Shown one piece after another: positions 10,309 to 19,982 of a stretch of 64,000 nucleotides of DNA (positions are counted from its first letter, which is position 1; each line of letters starts with the position of its first letter). The stretch covers positions 1 through 64,000 of the forward strand of contig NW_026570313.1 in assembly GCF_019649055.1 (NCBI RefSeq). The letters are read 5' to 3'. This DNA comes from Paramacrobiotus metropolitanus (lineage: Eukaryota > Tardigrada > Eutardigrada > Parachela > Macrobiotidae). The notes beneath the pieces are model-generated. The model worked only from the letters and a program-made list of their open reading frames with translations, searched no databases and was not told where the DNA came from. The position numbers were made by a program, and so were the translations under genes.

Positions 10309-12084
10309 GTCAGGTCGGCTCTGGTGGAGCCTTAATAGTTTAGTCAGTTAGAAAGAGAAAGTCGAACAATCTTCTGTGTGAAGATGTTCGGTAAAGTCAG
10401 GAACGTCTTTTTGTTCAGGAACTTCCAAGGGTCAGGAACGTCCGATGAAATGTTGTTATTGTTGTTGATGTGTCTGTTGGTGACTCAGTACACAGGGTAT
10501 TAATACACAGTACAATGGTACAGTACAGTACGTAATAGTAGTACGGTGTAGTACGTCCTATGTTACTGTGCTGACCAGTGTGACGTAACAGGTTAAGTGG
10601 TCTTGCACTTCTGTCTACGTCACAGAATGCGAGCCGCATGCAAAATTTGCAAAAAACGATGAATCACGCCTATGTTAAGCTATGGGAACTTTCCCCTGCA
10701 CGCTGATTGGCTGCCTCTTAAGTACTGATAAGCGGTCGTTATGACGTCATGAGGAAGTTCGAGAATTTTCGCGCTATTTGCCGCAAGAAAAACAAATTAT
10801 TTTAGGTCGGCTAGAGAGTTTATCTAGTCGGATTTTGAAATTTTAACCGTTAGAAATTAGCTTTGTTAATTAAGAAAATTTTCTGGTGGTCGAAACACCG
10901 TTAGAAATCAAAAATAAGAGAATTTCCGACCTGTTGCCGGTTAGCCTTTGTCTAACTGTCTAGACAGGTTCGTTGACCTAGCAGGTCGGTTCTCGACCAA
11001 AAGCAAAATTCCGAGTCGGTTTCTCCGTCAGAAATTACTTTTTAACCGTTAGAAATTTAAATCTTACGGATAGAAGTAGTTTTCTACCGTTAGAAAATAA
11101 AATGCCGACCTAGTTTCGGCTAAAATCGACCTATAACCGTGACTTTACCAGTGTCGGTGTCGGTGTCGGTTCCGGTCGATTTCCTCCGTCCGAGGTCGGA
11201 AATCCGTCGTTTCCGTGCTGAAATCCGCGAGTAAAGTTGCGGGTCGCTGTTCAAAGCGAAGGTCCCCGTATTTTTGGATTAATCCGTTCGCGCTACAGAC
11301 TCTCGTTCGAGTCTGATCCGTCAGTTGGGAGAAGAAAATGTCCGTACGTTCGGGAAATGAGATTCCGCTCTTCAATGTGGAAGAGACCAAGGAACTGTGC
11401 TCACCAGCTGGGCAAGAATCACTTCAGTGATCCTCGTTTTCCTCAGCTGTAAGACGATGCGATCAATCCGATCAAAGTCAAGGGCAGAGATTGCTTCAGC
11501 AATCTATCTGACAGTGACTTTCAGGTTTCTCACGAGTTCTCCGTAATTTGAGCCTTCACCGTCTCCTCAAAGGGTCCGTTGAAAGAAAACCAAACGATCT
11601 TGCTTACCATGTAACAGGCAAGCGCGAGGAGATCACGAGTGATGCTTTATTGTACAAATAAAGGAACAATGCTGCGTAATAGCAGGGAATGCAAGAACAA
11701 AAGCACTGATGGCTAAACAAGCAAGTGAATGCTAGAAGAGCTCTTGAGCGTTCGTCAAGGCGTGAAAGAAGCAACTGGCGGCAAGCACGTGCTGTGTGCC
11801 ATCAGCTGTGTGATGATGCGCAGACTGGACTCAATCCAACGCGAGCGTACGCTGAGTCATACAGCGAGAGAGAGGGACGAGAGAGCAAGTATGCTCAGTG
11901 TGTGCGCCGCATATATCCGCTTCAGCGGATATGAGTGCAGTGCAGCAGCACACGTACGTACAGCGAGAGAGGCGATATGGCAAGCATGAGTGCTAATACG
12001 TCCATGGTGGGCCGTATGCACCAGGCGCAGTCATGTGCCTCTGACAACAATTAAAATTTAAGCCGTAAAAAACAACCGAAATCG
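10309..12084. other. Gypsy-1 leader and probable 5' LTR region; no gene
   Basis: No coding frame is supported. 10,309-11,210 shares the GTCGG-rich composition of Gypsy-1. The word ACCGTTAGAAAT occurs at about 10,846, 10,897, 11,045 and, with changes, 11,024 and 11,087. A (gtgtcg)n stretch sits at 11,151-11,170. On the minus strand an AATAAA lies near 11,648 and a TATATA-like site near 11,913, which would suit an LTR, but no paired LTR, primer site or clear border was found. Confidence 0.4.
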
Positions 12085-12088
12085 CTAT

Positions 12089-12331
12089 TGTAAGGGCGGG
12101 ACGCTCCGCCCTCCTGAGTAGCTATTTGCTGTTTCTGGGGATTTCCACCCCGCACATTTCTGCGCTGTTTTGACGGATCTGCAGCACAGTTGCACTGGCT
12201 GCAGAATCCTTCCTCTTTAGTCTGGTGTTGCTGCGCCACGGTGCGCATTAGATTCGGCAATAAAGCCTCATCCTGGTTCACGCTGTTCGCTGTCGAGGAT
12301 ACGCGTGGCGCCCATATGGCCCCGCGTTATA
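12089..12331 (+). repeat. TRIM-B 5' LTR
   Basis: Starts TGTAAGGGCGG and ends GCGTTATA, 243 bases. Differs from the 3' LTR at only two sites (ttTgctg/ttCgctg and atccTgg/atccGgg). Near its start GGGCGG and CCGCCC can pair as a 6-base stem. Confidence 0.93.
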
Positions 12332-12356
12332 TGGTAGCAGATCATGGTTTCGAGCC
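12332..12356 (+). other. TRIM-B primer-binding site for initiator tRNA-Met
   Basis: Begins TGGTAGCAGA immediately after the 5' LTR and goes on through ATGGTTTCGA. Compared with my recollection of the animal initiator tRNA-Met 3' end, about 22 of 25 positions are complementary. This would prime minus-strand DNA synthesis. Confidence 0.85.
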
Positions 12357-12949
12357 AGGCTGTGCGCGCTGCCCGCGTGCACGGCTCCTCTGATTATCTG
12401 AGCCAATTTAGCCCCTTGGTGTGGAGCTACAAACGCTCCCCCATTCTCGCGGAACGTGACGGATTCCTCTCCCAACTGACGGAGATGGACGCCTCCCCGC
12501 GACGACATGCCTCCCAAACTGGACGGAGATGCCGCGGAGCGAGAAACGCCTCCTGCGATGCCGTGGAGCGAGAATTGCCTCCTGCGATGCCGACGGCGAA
12601 CGCGACCCGGACCAGCGGGAAACCAGAACGGATACACCGCCAACAGCAGCACCAACTCCGATCCCAACGGCACGGATCGACCACCAGCACCACGCCGAAG
12701 AACTCCCCCACCAAAACACTGGCCGAACTTCCTGGGACGGCGACCTCCCCCCGGACGGAGCAGTGGATTTCACCGCGGATTTGCGTGCTTTGTTTTTTTG
12801 CAGGGGTCACGGGCCACATAGACCCCAAACCCCTGCCCAAATTTCCCCAGAACGTGACCTTTCCCTTGCTGAAGAAACTACGGAATTTACACGTTTCCGG
12901 GTTGGACCCTGGATCTGGCGCGACAGTGCGTTGACCCAGACGGTTGACT

Positions 12950-13095
12950 CGGACCGAACCGGAGCCGACCTGACCCGGAACCCAACCTGAGCCGAACCGA
13001 ATTGAGCCGACCAAACTGGAACCGAGCCGACCGGATTAACCGCCCGAACCGGACCGAACTGGCCCGGAACCCAACATGAGCCGAACCGGCGTGGG
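12950..13095 (+). repeat. Degenerate GAGCCGACC/GAACCGGA repeats inside TRIM-B
   Basis: Low-complexity stretch of short words such as gagccgacc and gaaccggac. A longer word, cccggaacccaac, recurs at about 12,973 and 13,062. Apparent minus-strand ORFs here follow from the repeat. Confidence 0.75.
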
Positions 13096-13150
13096 GTGCG
13101 GATCCTCCGAATCCTGGGAGATTTCGCTCCGAGGACGTAGCGATGCCTGC

Positions 13151-13158
13151 AAAAGGGG
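13151..13158 (+). other. TRIM-B polypurine tract
   Basis: AAAAGGGG directly abuts the TG of the 3' LTR at 13,159. This is the usual place for the plus-strand primer of an LTR element. Confidence 0.85.
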
Positions 13159-13401
13159 TGTAAGGGCGGGACGCTCCGCCCTCCTGAGTAGCTATTCGCT
13201 GTTTCTGGGGATTTCCACCCCGCACATTTCTGCGCTGTTTTGACGGATCTGCAGCACAGTTGCACTGGCTGCAGAATCCTTCCTCTTTAGTCTGGTGTTG
13301 CTGCGCCACGGTGCGCATTAGATTCGGCAATAAAGCCTCATCCGGGTTCACGCTGTTCGCTGTCGAGGATACGCGTGGCGCCCATATGGCCCCGCGTTAT
13401 A
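13159..13401 (+). repeat. TRIM-B 3' LTR
   Basis: 243 bases, the same ends as the 5' LTR, followed by the target duplication ctatt. Confidence 0.93.
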
Positions 13402-13406
13402 CTATT

Positions 13407-14790
13407 CTCCCATTGGGTTAAATTATAGAGTTCTTAATGCAGCCGTTGAGTGTCCTTAATGACAGTTTTCTTTTAACTACACTAATTACTCTGTCTTGAC
13501 TGGCTTGTGCTATTAAAAATCTTATGATGGTCAAAGTAAAATCAAAGTAAAACGTTTCTTAAAAAAACAGTGGAAGGCCTACCCAGTCGATTCACCAGTT
13601 ACTATTCGGCCCATGAAATGTAACAGTGTAGTAAAAGCCGAATCGAAAACATCCAAAGTTTCAACAACTATAAAAAGAATAGAAAAGGTATCGATTTTCC
13701 AAAAAAGATTGGTGTTTTCTGCAGGATGGGCCACACGCTCGCTTTATGCAAGCTCCCGTAGACATGGGATCTGCTACAGGAGGCTTTGGTACGGTCCGTG
13801 TGGCATTTTTCTTCATAGGTTAGCCGCAGTTACGTAAAATGTGTCAATGCCAGTTCTCTCGTTAAAGAATGGCCATATTAACTTTTTTAAATCAAAACTA
13901 GAAGCCCTGGCGACTGCATAACCGCCAACCGGCACACAGTTTTGTTAGCAGCTTATTGTTAGCAAACGGGCGCATGTGGGTAAGACACCGCCTCAGCCAT
14001 TTTGGTCTCTGGACAATCGGTAGTCTCTAACTGTGTGAAACAGTTACGAGCATAAAAAACAGCAGCGCAATGCATATGGACGGAGAAACAACTGTACGCG
14101 TGGAACGCTGGAGTCTGGACTTGCTCACATGCTCCAATTCCGATCGAGCCGACATTTTAATGTTCAGCCAAACAGTTCGCTGACAAACAATATCTACACG
14201 CGAAGGGACACTCTCTACTGTTTCTTGCAGCAGAATATATACAATGTAACACGAAAGTGAGTTAAGGTCGGACACTGAGTTCGTCCAACGGCCAAATGAA
14301 CGGACGAGAAAGGAGGCCTGAAGCCACGTTCGATGGTCCATTAAAAGTTTTCCAGATGTTATACGGCATTAAACGTACTACCGTGTGCAGTGGCTGTGTA
14401 GCACAATAAACGCTATCGTGGCTAAAAGAAGTGCGTAGTAATCGATAAAGTGCTTATGGTTAGTGACTTGTCCTGCTTTACTATGACCAGAAAGCGTGAA
14501 GCCTTTACTGCATTTACTATACTCAGTGTGTTTTACAGTTAAAATAATAAGCTCTGTTTCTTATACAAATTAAGTTCTGCTGTGATGCGAGCAAACACCT
14601 TTATGCATACAACGTGATGACGCAACGGCACAACAAAAATTTCAGAGAATGAAGAAAAAGATATCTGCTGATTCCACGAAACGGATTGAATTTAATTTAA
14701 CCGTCACAGACTTTCTGTAAAAATTAATAGCCAAAATGCACGTCGCCAGCCGATTATTCTTATCGTTCATTCTTCAGACTTTCTAGTTTT
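13407..14790. other. Intergenic stretch, nothing supported
   Basis: AT-rich sequence with short ORFs only, none with recognisable motifs, codon pattern or splice partners. It includes the region downstream of F-box-like gene 1. Confidence 0.5.
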
Positions 14791-17700
14791 CTAAAGGTAC
14801 ACTGAAAAGGGAGCTGAACCACTGAACGAAATCGTTATCTTTACCGGATTACGTTTTTCTTGCTGGCAGCCGGCATTCCACTGCATTACGACCTGCCCAT
14901 TCTGACGCGGATTTCCGAGGATCAGCTTATTGGGCAGAAGACCCCACAGTTGCCTCTCCAGTTCCACTTGCGACCGGAACCGAAAAACATGCTGCGAAAG
15001 CAGAATCCGGAGGTGGTCATCCACGATGCGGCAATCCTTCAGCATCAATCTGCCACCCAACGCCAGCTCCCAGGCGAGGCTGGCCAGGCGATGTACGATC
15101 CGAACAACAGGAGTGCGCTCGATCTGGAAATCGCAGCGGTAGAAGACCAGCGGGAGGCGGTGGGCTTTCAGGAGATGGGCAATCAGCGCGACCAGTTCTC
15201 GGCCGTCGCACAAATCCAGCTCGGAGATAACCACCAACTTAGTGCGCTTGTTGAGACATTTCAGCGCACCAGAAACCATCCAGAATATGTTCTTTACAGT
15301 GACATGCCAGTCTGCGTCATAGTAGCTGTTGCAGCCGGTCAGGCGAACATCGGGGAAGTGGGCCTCGGTGGTGAGAATGCTGTTCCACAGGGGGCTCACA
15401 CGCCGACAGCGGAGGCGCTCGATGGAGTCCAGCGACTGGAAGACCGTCACCCACAACTCCGGGGGTAACGGCAAGTCCATTTGATGACTGCCGCCAGCTT
15501 CCGGCGTTTTGCTAAGCGTATTTACCGACCACTGGCGGTACATCCACCAGCAGGACCGTAATCTGCTATAGCCACCGTCCTTCTCGCTTCTCGCATCGTT
15601 GCAGTCGTTGTCCTGCAAAAACCAAGGTATTAATCGTCAGCGGAATCATAGAAACTATAGCCATTATTAGTCGATCATCAGTCGTTTCGACAAATCAACC
15701 GGGTAAATATTCTGTCGGTCAGCAATTTACAGTAGACGCCATAAATGTGGTTACACTAGTGTCACTGGACAATCGGTCTGAGGACCGATATTTTAACGGC
15801 AAGGCCAACAACAGACCAAAATAATTCGATTATGTCCATTGCGCGTAGACTCTTATGCTAACTCAAGCACCTGCAACTTGCACATTTCGAAACCAAACTA
15901 CCCAAGCGATATCTCAAAAGAGAAAGAAAAAAATTTTAAGAATTTCGATACCAAACAAGTGGTTTTTTATTAGATCTAAGAGATAATCGAGGCACCTAAA
16001 GTTTCCGACCAACAGCAAAACGTTATCTACAAGAGGGATTACAGTTTATCGCTGTAAACATCGAGGGTGAACTTCCTTGGCGGGGACTAAACATAACCAC
16101 TCAAAACGTTTCGCCGACTGCAAGTGACGAGCATTGTGGGGTCTAATGGGGCACGAAAGGCCTTATATATTATAACGGATAAACCAGATGGCTAACATTA
16201 ACATCCGTGTTGCCTCATTTATCTGATTTAACTATGCGTCATGTTCTAGTATAAAAAGCTATGTTCGCTTAATAATAAAGAACAGTCAGCTTCGGCTAAC
16301 AATCCTGCGAGTTATAAACATTCCTGCGAATTATAAACATATGTGTTTGCGAAATCTGAAAGTTAAACTTGCATTATATGCTGTTTAACTTGTATATTAT
16401 AACGTTGGCTCAACTAACTTAAATCGGGGTGGCGATGTGCCGCTCCAGGAAGCTAATAAGATTACGTTGAGATCGTGATTGTTGTAGAACAAGAGGAAAG
16501 GTCACGGACTTTTCGTAAGCAATTTATTAGCACAGCTCGTAAGTAATTAGAATAGTTCGTAAGCAACGTTAGCTCGTACAGCCGATAGCTCAACAAGTAA
16601 GAAGTACCACAATAACAATCGTTGCTATACGACAATAGGTACAGTCTGTAATATGTACGTACACTACAACTGTACATCTAGAAATCTCAAAGCGAAATTT
16701 TGTAGTTGTTTTCCCACTCGTACAATGAAATACTGTTCCCCTAAATGAGGCACAATCCCATTCCCAGTAGTAATTCCCAATACGAACTCCCGATTCCCAA
16801 TGCCGGGTTTTATTATTACCCTCAAGAAACATGTAACTTACGACTTCTTCAGGTGTCAGTGGCGTGTACCAGGAATTCTGCAGGTAGTAAAGTGTATGGC
16901 CCAGCAGGCCGTGATACCGCGCCGGTCTAGCGATAGCTTGCTCCCGTACGCACTGGAGGGTCGGCCCGAGCTGGTGGAAGGCGCATAACTGTGCATCGGA
17001 CAACACGCAACGGCGGATCACGAAGTCCGTCTTCTTTACGCGCTCAAACTCCGAACGCTTGTTCCTCTGCGGGGCACGTACCTGCCGGGTGGGGACCAGC
17101 TCGGTGACGGTGCCATGCGGTGTCTCCGCTTGTACCAATGCGACTTCCATGCGACTAGGGTTGACAATTCAACAATTCATTATCCGTTTTTTGAGCTGTA
17201 TTTGAAACAAAATTGATTTGCCAAGGAATGATAAAAAATCTTAAGCTTCAAAAAATATTTTGTTACTACAATTTTTTTCCGGAAGGTTTGCTGTCAAACT
17301 TTAAACTGCTCGAATAAAAGTCGATCGCTCATTTCGTTCCGCCCATTGTCAAAATCATTTTCAGTTCGCTTCTATCAGATTTTTTACTTGTTTCGTGAAT
17401 TTTTTCCTCAAAAATAAGCTCTTACGAATGAGTACTTGTATCATATAACAATTTTTAAAATCATATTTCGTCCATATCAAATCGTTTGGAACACAGTTTG
17501 TCAGCAAAATAAATTTGTCGCGTGGAAACGTGAAAGGTTGAAAGTCGGATGTCGGCACTACCTGTCGTTATCGTCTCCTATAGAGATATCTTTGCCGATA
17601 TACCAGATCCACGCGCCGTCTACCGGACGACGCAGCAGCACGGACACAGGCTTCCCGCCTCCGTGCTCCTCCAGACAGTCACAGCTGGATGTCCACTGGA

Positions 17701-17866
17701 AAATGCGCTTGTACTTGACGAACTGTTCCCGTTGTCCAGGACAGTTGAAATCAATAATCAGGCCGCCGTCCGCCACGTTGATGACGCGCCCGTGCTGCAT
17801 CTGGCCGTTCTTGAGGCGAACGTCGACGGCGTTCCACGCCAGTACATCGTATCTGTACATGTGCAT
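14791..17866 (-). CDS. F-box-like gene 1 (three exons, 479 residues)
   Basis: Inferred join: 17,562-17,866, 16,842-17,154 and 14,791-15,612. Donors are GTAGTG and GTAAGT; acceptors are CCTAG and TTTTGCAG. The exons total 1440 bases and keep frame. The first exon has a WNAVDV...QHGRVINVADGG stretch shared with genes 2 and 3. The middle exon has a VTELVP and a DFVIRRC word, also shared. The last exon has LPLPPELWVTVFQSLDSIER...RCRRVSPLWNSILTT, which resembles an F-box (LPxEI, then Rx3V...W). F-box proteins normally present substrates to SCF ubiquitin ligases, so that role is only inferred. Unlike genes 2 and 3 no extra C-terminal exon was found. A 202-codon plus-strand ORF over the last exon is a shadow. 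Confidence 0.75.
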
Positions 17867-19424
17867 CGCGCCGTTGCTTCTTGCTCCGGAATAATGATAA
17901 TGCTTATACAGTAGTATGTTCACTTCAAATCGCCAGAGATAGCTGCTGCTCTTTCCAAAAAGACTATCCAAAAAGCACCTGTTTAGTTCATTCACGGAGC
18001 AGGGAAACCTTCAAGACACTCATTTCAAAAGCCTGATCATCAAGCATGAGCGGTAAAACCAAGAAGTATCCGAAAAGTTGTTTAAAATCAGGTACAAACT
18101 GAAATTCTCTCAATAGTGTGTTGCCATTATGGCATATAAATGGTTATGGGAGCTTTCTATGGACGTACAGCAGTACAGCTACCAGAATGCAAGATGCGCA
18201 ATGCGCGTACCAGGTAGCTCATAAGGCAGTGTTTTTACCCGGTACACTCTGTATTGCCAGGAAAACATGATTACGGTACGTGTAGTCCCCTCGCTCACAC
18301 GAAACAAACAGGTTCATACGACGCATGAGAGTACGTACTATTTGATGTGTATGTCAACTAATAATAATAGTATTGTAACGCGGTTGACGGCCGGCAAGTA
18401 TACCAACATACTCGTACATAGAATGCACAAGTGATTGAGAGAAGCGCAGTCAGCACCTATACCCACTTCAAAACAACATGGCTGCCGGCCAATATAGACG
18501 TGTCAGCAGACGTGTTATCCGAAATTTTCACGGTTTGATAGTCAAAATCCAGTCCGGTCGAGCCGGATGTGACGACCAGATTTTACGGCTGCCGCTATAA
18601 AGCCGGAAACTAATGCATTCGCAGAAAGCTCTAATCGTACTCCACAAAATAACGCTTATTTTATTAACCATAAAGCAAGGCGCCATCCAATGGAAACTGT
18701 CACGTATTGAAGCACCGGTTTTATTGGGCTTCTGTGTACTGGCCGAACAGATACTAAATATAATAATCAAGAACACTACAGAATATCCCATCCAGTACAG
18801 GTCACAAATATGTAACTGTTGCTACGCGCAAGGGCGCGTAGCCACTGCACTACATTACAGAACCCGAGAAACGGCTGAAAAATGCACCGATGGGAGAATC
18901 CAACCCCGGCTACGTCGTTAGCTCCGCGTAGGCAGTACCACTACACCAAAGTGTTGAAAATCTTTGAAAGACTTTGTCGCTGTACATGAGCCGCTTCTCT
19001 CCTCAAAAACCCATCGTTTTGGATCAAATGAGCGTCTTAAGCAGTTTCCTTTTAAAAGCCTTGCAAACTGGCAAGTGCTGGATGATCGCATGCTTGCCGC
19101 ATCAAGGCCACAGGGAACGACTTCATTTTTCGTACAGTACATAGTCAGTACTTTTTATCACACGCGTTCAGCGCGCAGACTACTCATCAGGGCCGATGTA
19201 ATTAGAGTACATTTCTTAATTTGTGGTTCAGACTTACTGAAATGAGCGTGATTGTATGCGAACTGTGCCTGCTGTATTGCCGCTGCACATTGATTTTTAA
19301 TCTGAACGGATGTATGTGAAGCACAGAGCCGATGCATTCTCATTTTCTGTAGGATTGTGCATAAGCAACACTCTTTATTTTGAGTCAAAAATGAGGAAAT
19401 TAACTATAGGAACGGTCATCCACG
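17867..19424. other. Intergenic stretch with small repeats
   Basis: No gene supported. 18,819-18,840 is a perfect 9-base stem with a 4-base loop (gctacgcgc ... gcgcgtagc). On the minus strand it sits beside an A-box-like word, TAGTGCAGTGGCTA, but I see no matching B box. The 58-base repeat at 18,944-19,001 is listed separately. An 87-codon minus ORF at 18,528-18,791 starts with a hydrophobic, signal-like stretch but nothing else supports it. Confidence 0.45.
18944..19001 (+). repeat. 58-base interspersed repeat, copy 1
   Basis: aaagtgttgaaaatctttga and the following 40 bases recur inverted at 26,831-26,890 with only a few differences. No gene is seen in either copy. In copy 2 it lies beside a TRIM-A-type LTR, so it may be part of that element's interior. 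Confidence 0.8.
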
Positions 19425-19859
19425 CTAGCGGGAGTCATTGCGTCGGGCCAATTCGCGCATGCTGACCTGCGTAATGCAGACAAAATCCAGCGCGGGACCG
19501 CTACAGCTTCGGCGGGCCGGCCGCCGGTCCTCTGCCCGAAAGGTCAGACAGTCGTCCAGCCATATCTCGTCATCCATGTTGATCTTATCCTGGTTCGCCT
19601 TAATAACGCGCCGGATCGTGGCTCGCCGGGATTTCGGTGCCAGGACGCTCCCGTGGGTGGCACAGTGCTGTTTGGCGGCGTCAAACGACTTTGGTCTGCA
19701 GTTAACCGTTGCCGACATTAGACATTTGAGTTCTGAAACGCCCAATGATATCAGTATACCCTGCATCGGAAGACAGGAAGGAAAAAAAGTAGCACTCTTC
19801 CCGTCCACTCTTCCCTTCGTACATCCATCCGTTCTTATTTGGGCAGGCACCTGTAACAC
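19425..19859 (-). CDS. C-type-lectin-like domain fragment
   Basis: Up to 144 codons. The C-terminal ~90 residues run CRPKSFDAAKQHCATHG...EIWLDDC...DFVC. Spacing of the cysteines, the WLDDC word and the final FVC resemble the second half of a C-type lectin fold (carbohydrate- or protein-binding, usually secreted). A first exon with signal peptide was not found; a possible acceptor (TTAACTGCAG) lies near 19,696, so this may be the last exon of a split gene. It lies about 120 bases downstream of the astacin stop on the same strand. Confidence 0.45.
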   Translation of the reverse strand: MLQVPAQIRTDGCTKGRVDGKSATFFPSCLPMQGILISLGVSELKCLMSATVNCRPKSFDAAKQHCATHGSVLAPKSRRATIRRVIKANQDKINMDDEIWLDDCLTFRAEDRRPARRSCSGPALDFVCITQVSMRELARRNDSR

Positions 19860-19982
19860 AATCCGACGTCATTTTCTTTCTGTTAAAATTGGCAGATAAA
19901 AATAAAGACCGATTTTCCCAGTCTTTACTCCCACATGCGTACGCTTTATCTGATCATCGAATTAGATCACTTGTTAGTGTTT

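Larger units (their letters stand above)
1..11210 (-). mobile_element. Gypsy-1: Ty3/Gypsy LTR retrotransposon, 5' part, degraded
   Basis: Minus-strand order is leader/LTR region, gag, pol N-terminal repeats, protease, linker, reverse transcriptase, RNase H; integrase and the 3' LTR lie beyond base 1. The RT-RNase H arrangement and DTG-type protease are those of the Metaviridae-like Ty3/Gypsy group. The copy carries several frameshifts and a stop in pol. A pentamer rich in GTCGG/CCGAC runs through coding and non-coding parts and fades near 11,210, which I use as the minimum right extent. The 5' LTR border was not found because only one LTR could be in the window. Confidence 0.9.
12089..13401 (+). 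mobile_element. TRIM-B: complete miniature LTR retrotransposon
   Basis: 1313 bases with two 243-base LTRs that differ at two positions (about 99% identical), a primer-binding site directly after the 5' LTR, a purine tract directly before the 3' LTR, and a 4-5 base target duplication (ctatt at 12,085-12,089 and 13,402-13,406; the final t overlaps the LTR's first base). The 827-base interior has no gag or pol motif and no convincing ORF. This is the definition of a terminal-repeat retrotransposon in miniature, which needs enzymes from another element. Orientation follows the primer site and purine tract. Confidence 0.93.

Noticed and set aside
11304-11330. tRNA-like T-arm gttcgagtc as Gypsy-1 primer site
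   Set aside because: It lacks a following CCA at an LTR border; the paired cagactc/gagtctg reads better as a simple hairpin.
14860-15468. 202-codon plus-strand ORF
   Set aside because: Antisense to the F-box exon of gene 1, whose motifs and splice frame are clear.
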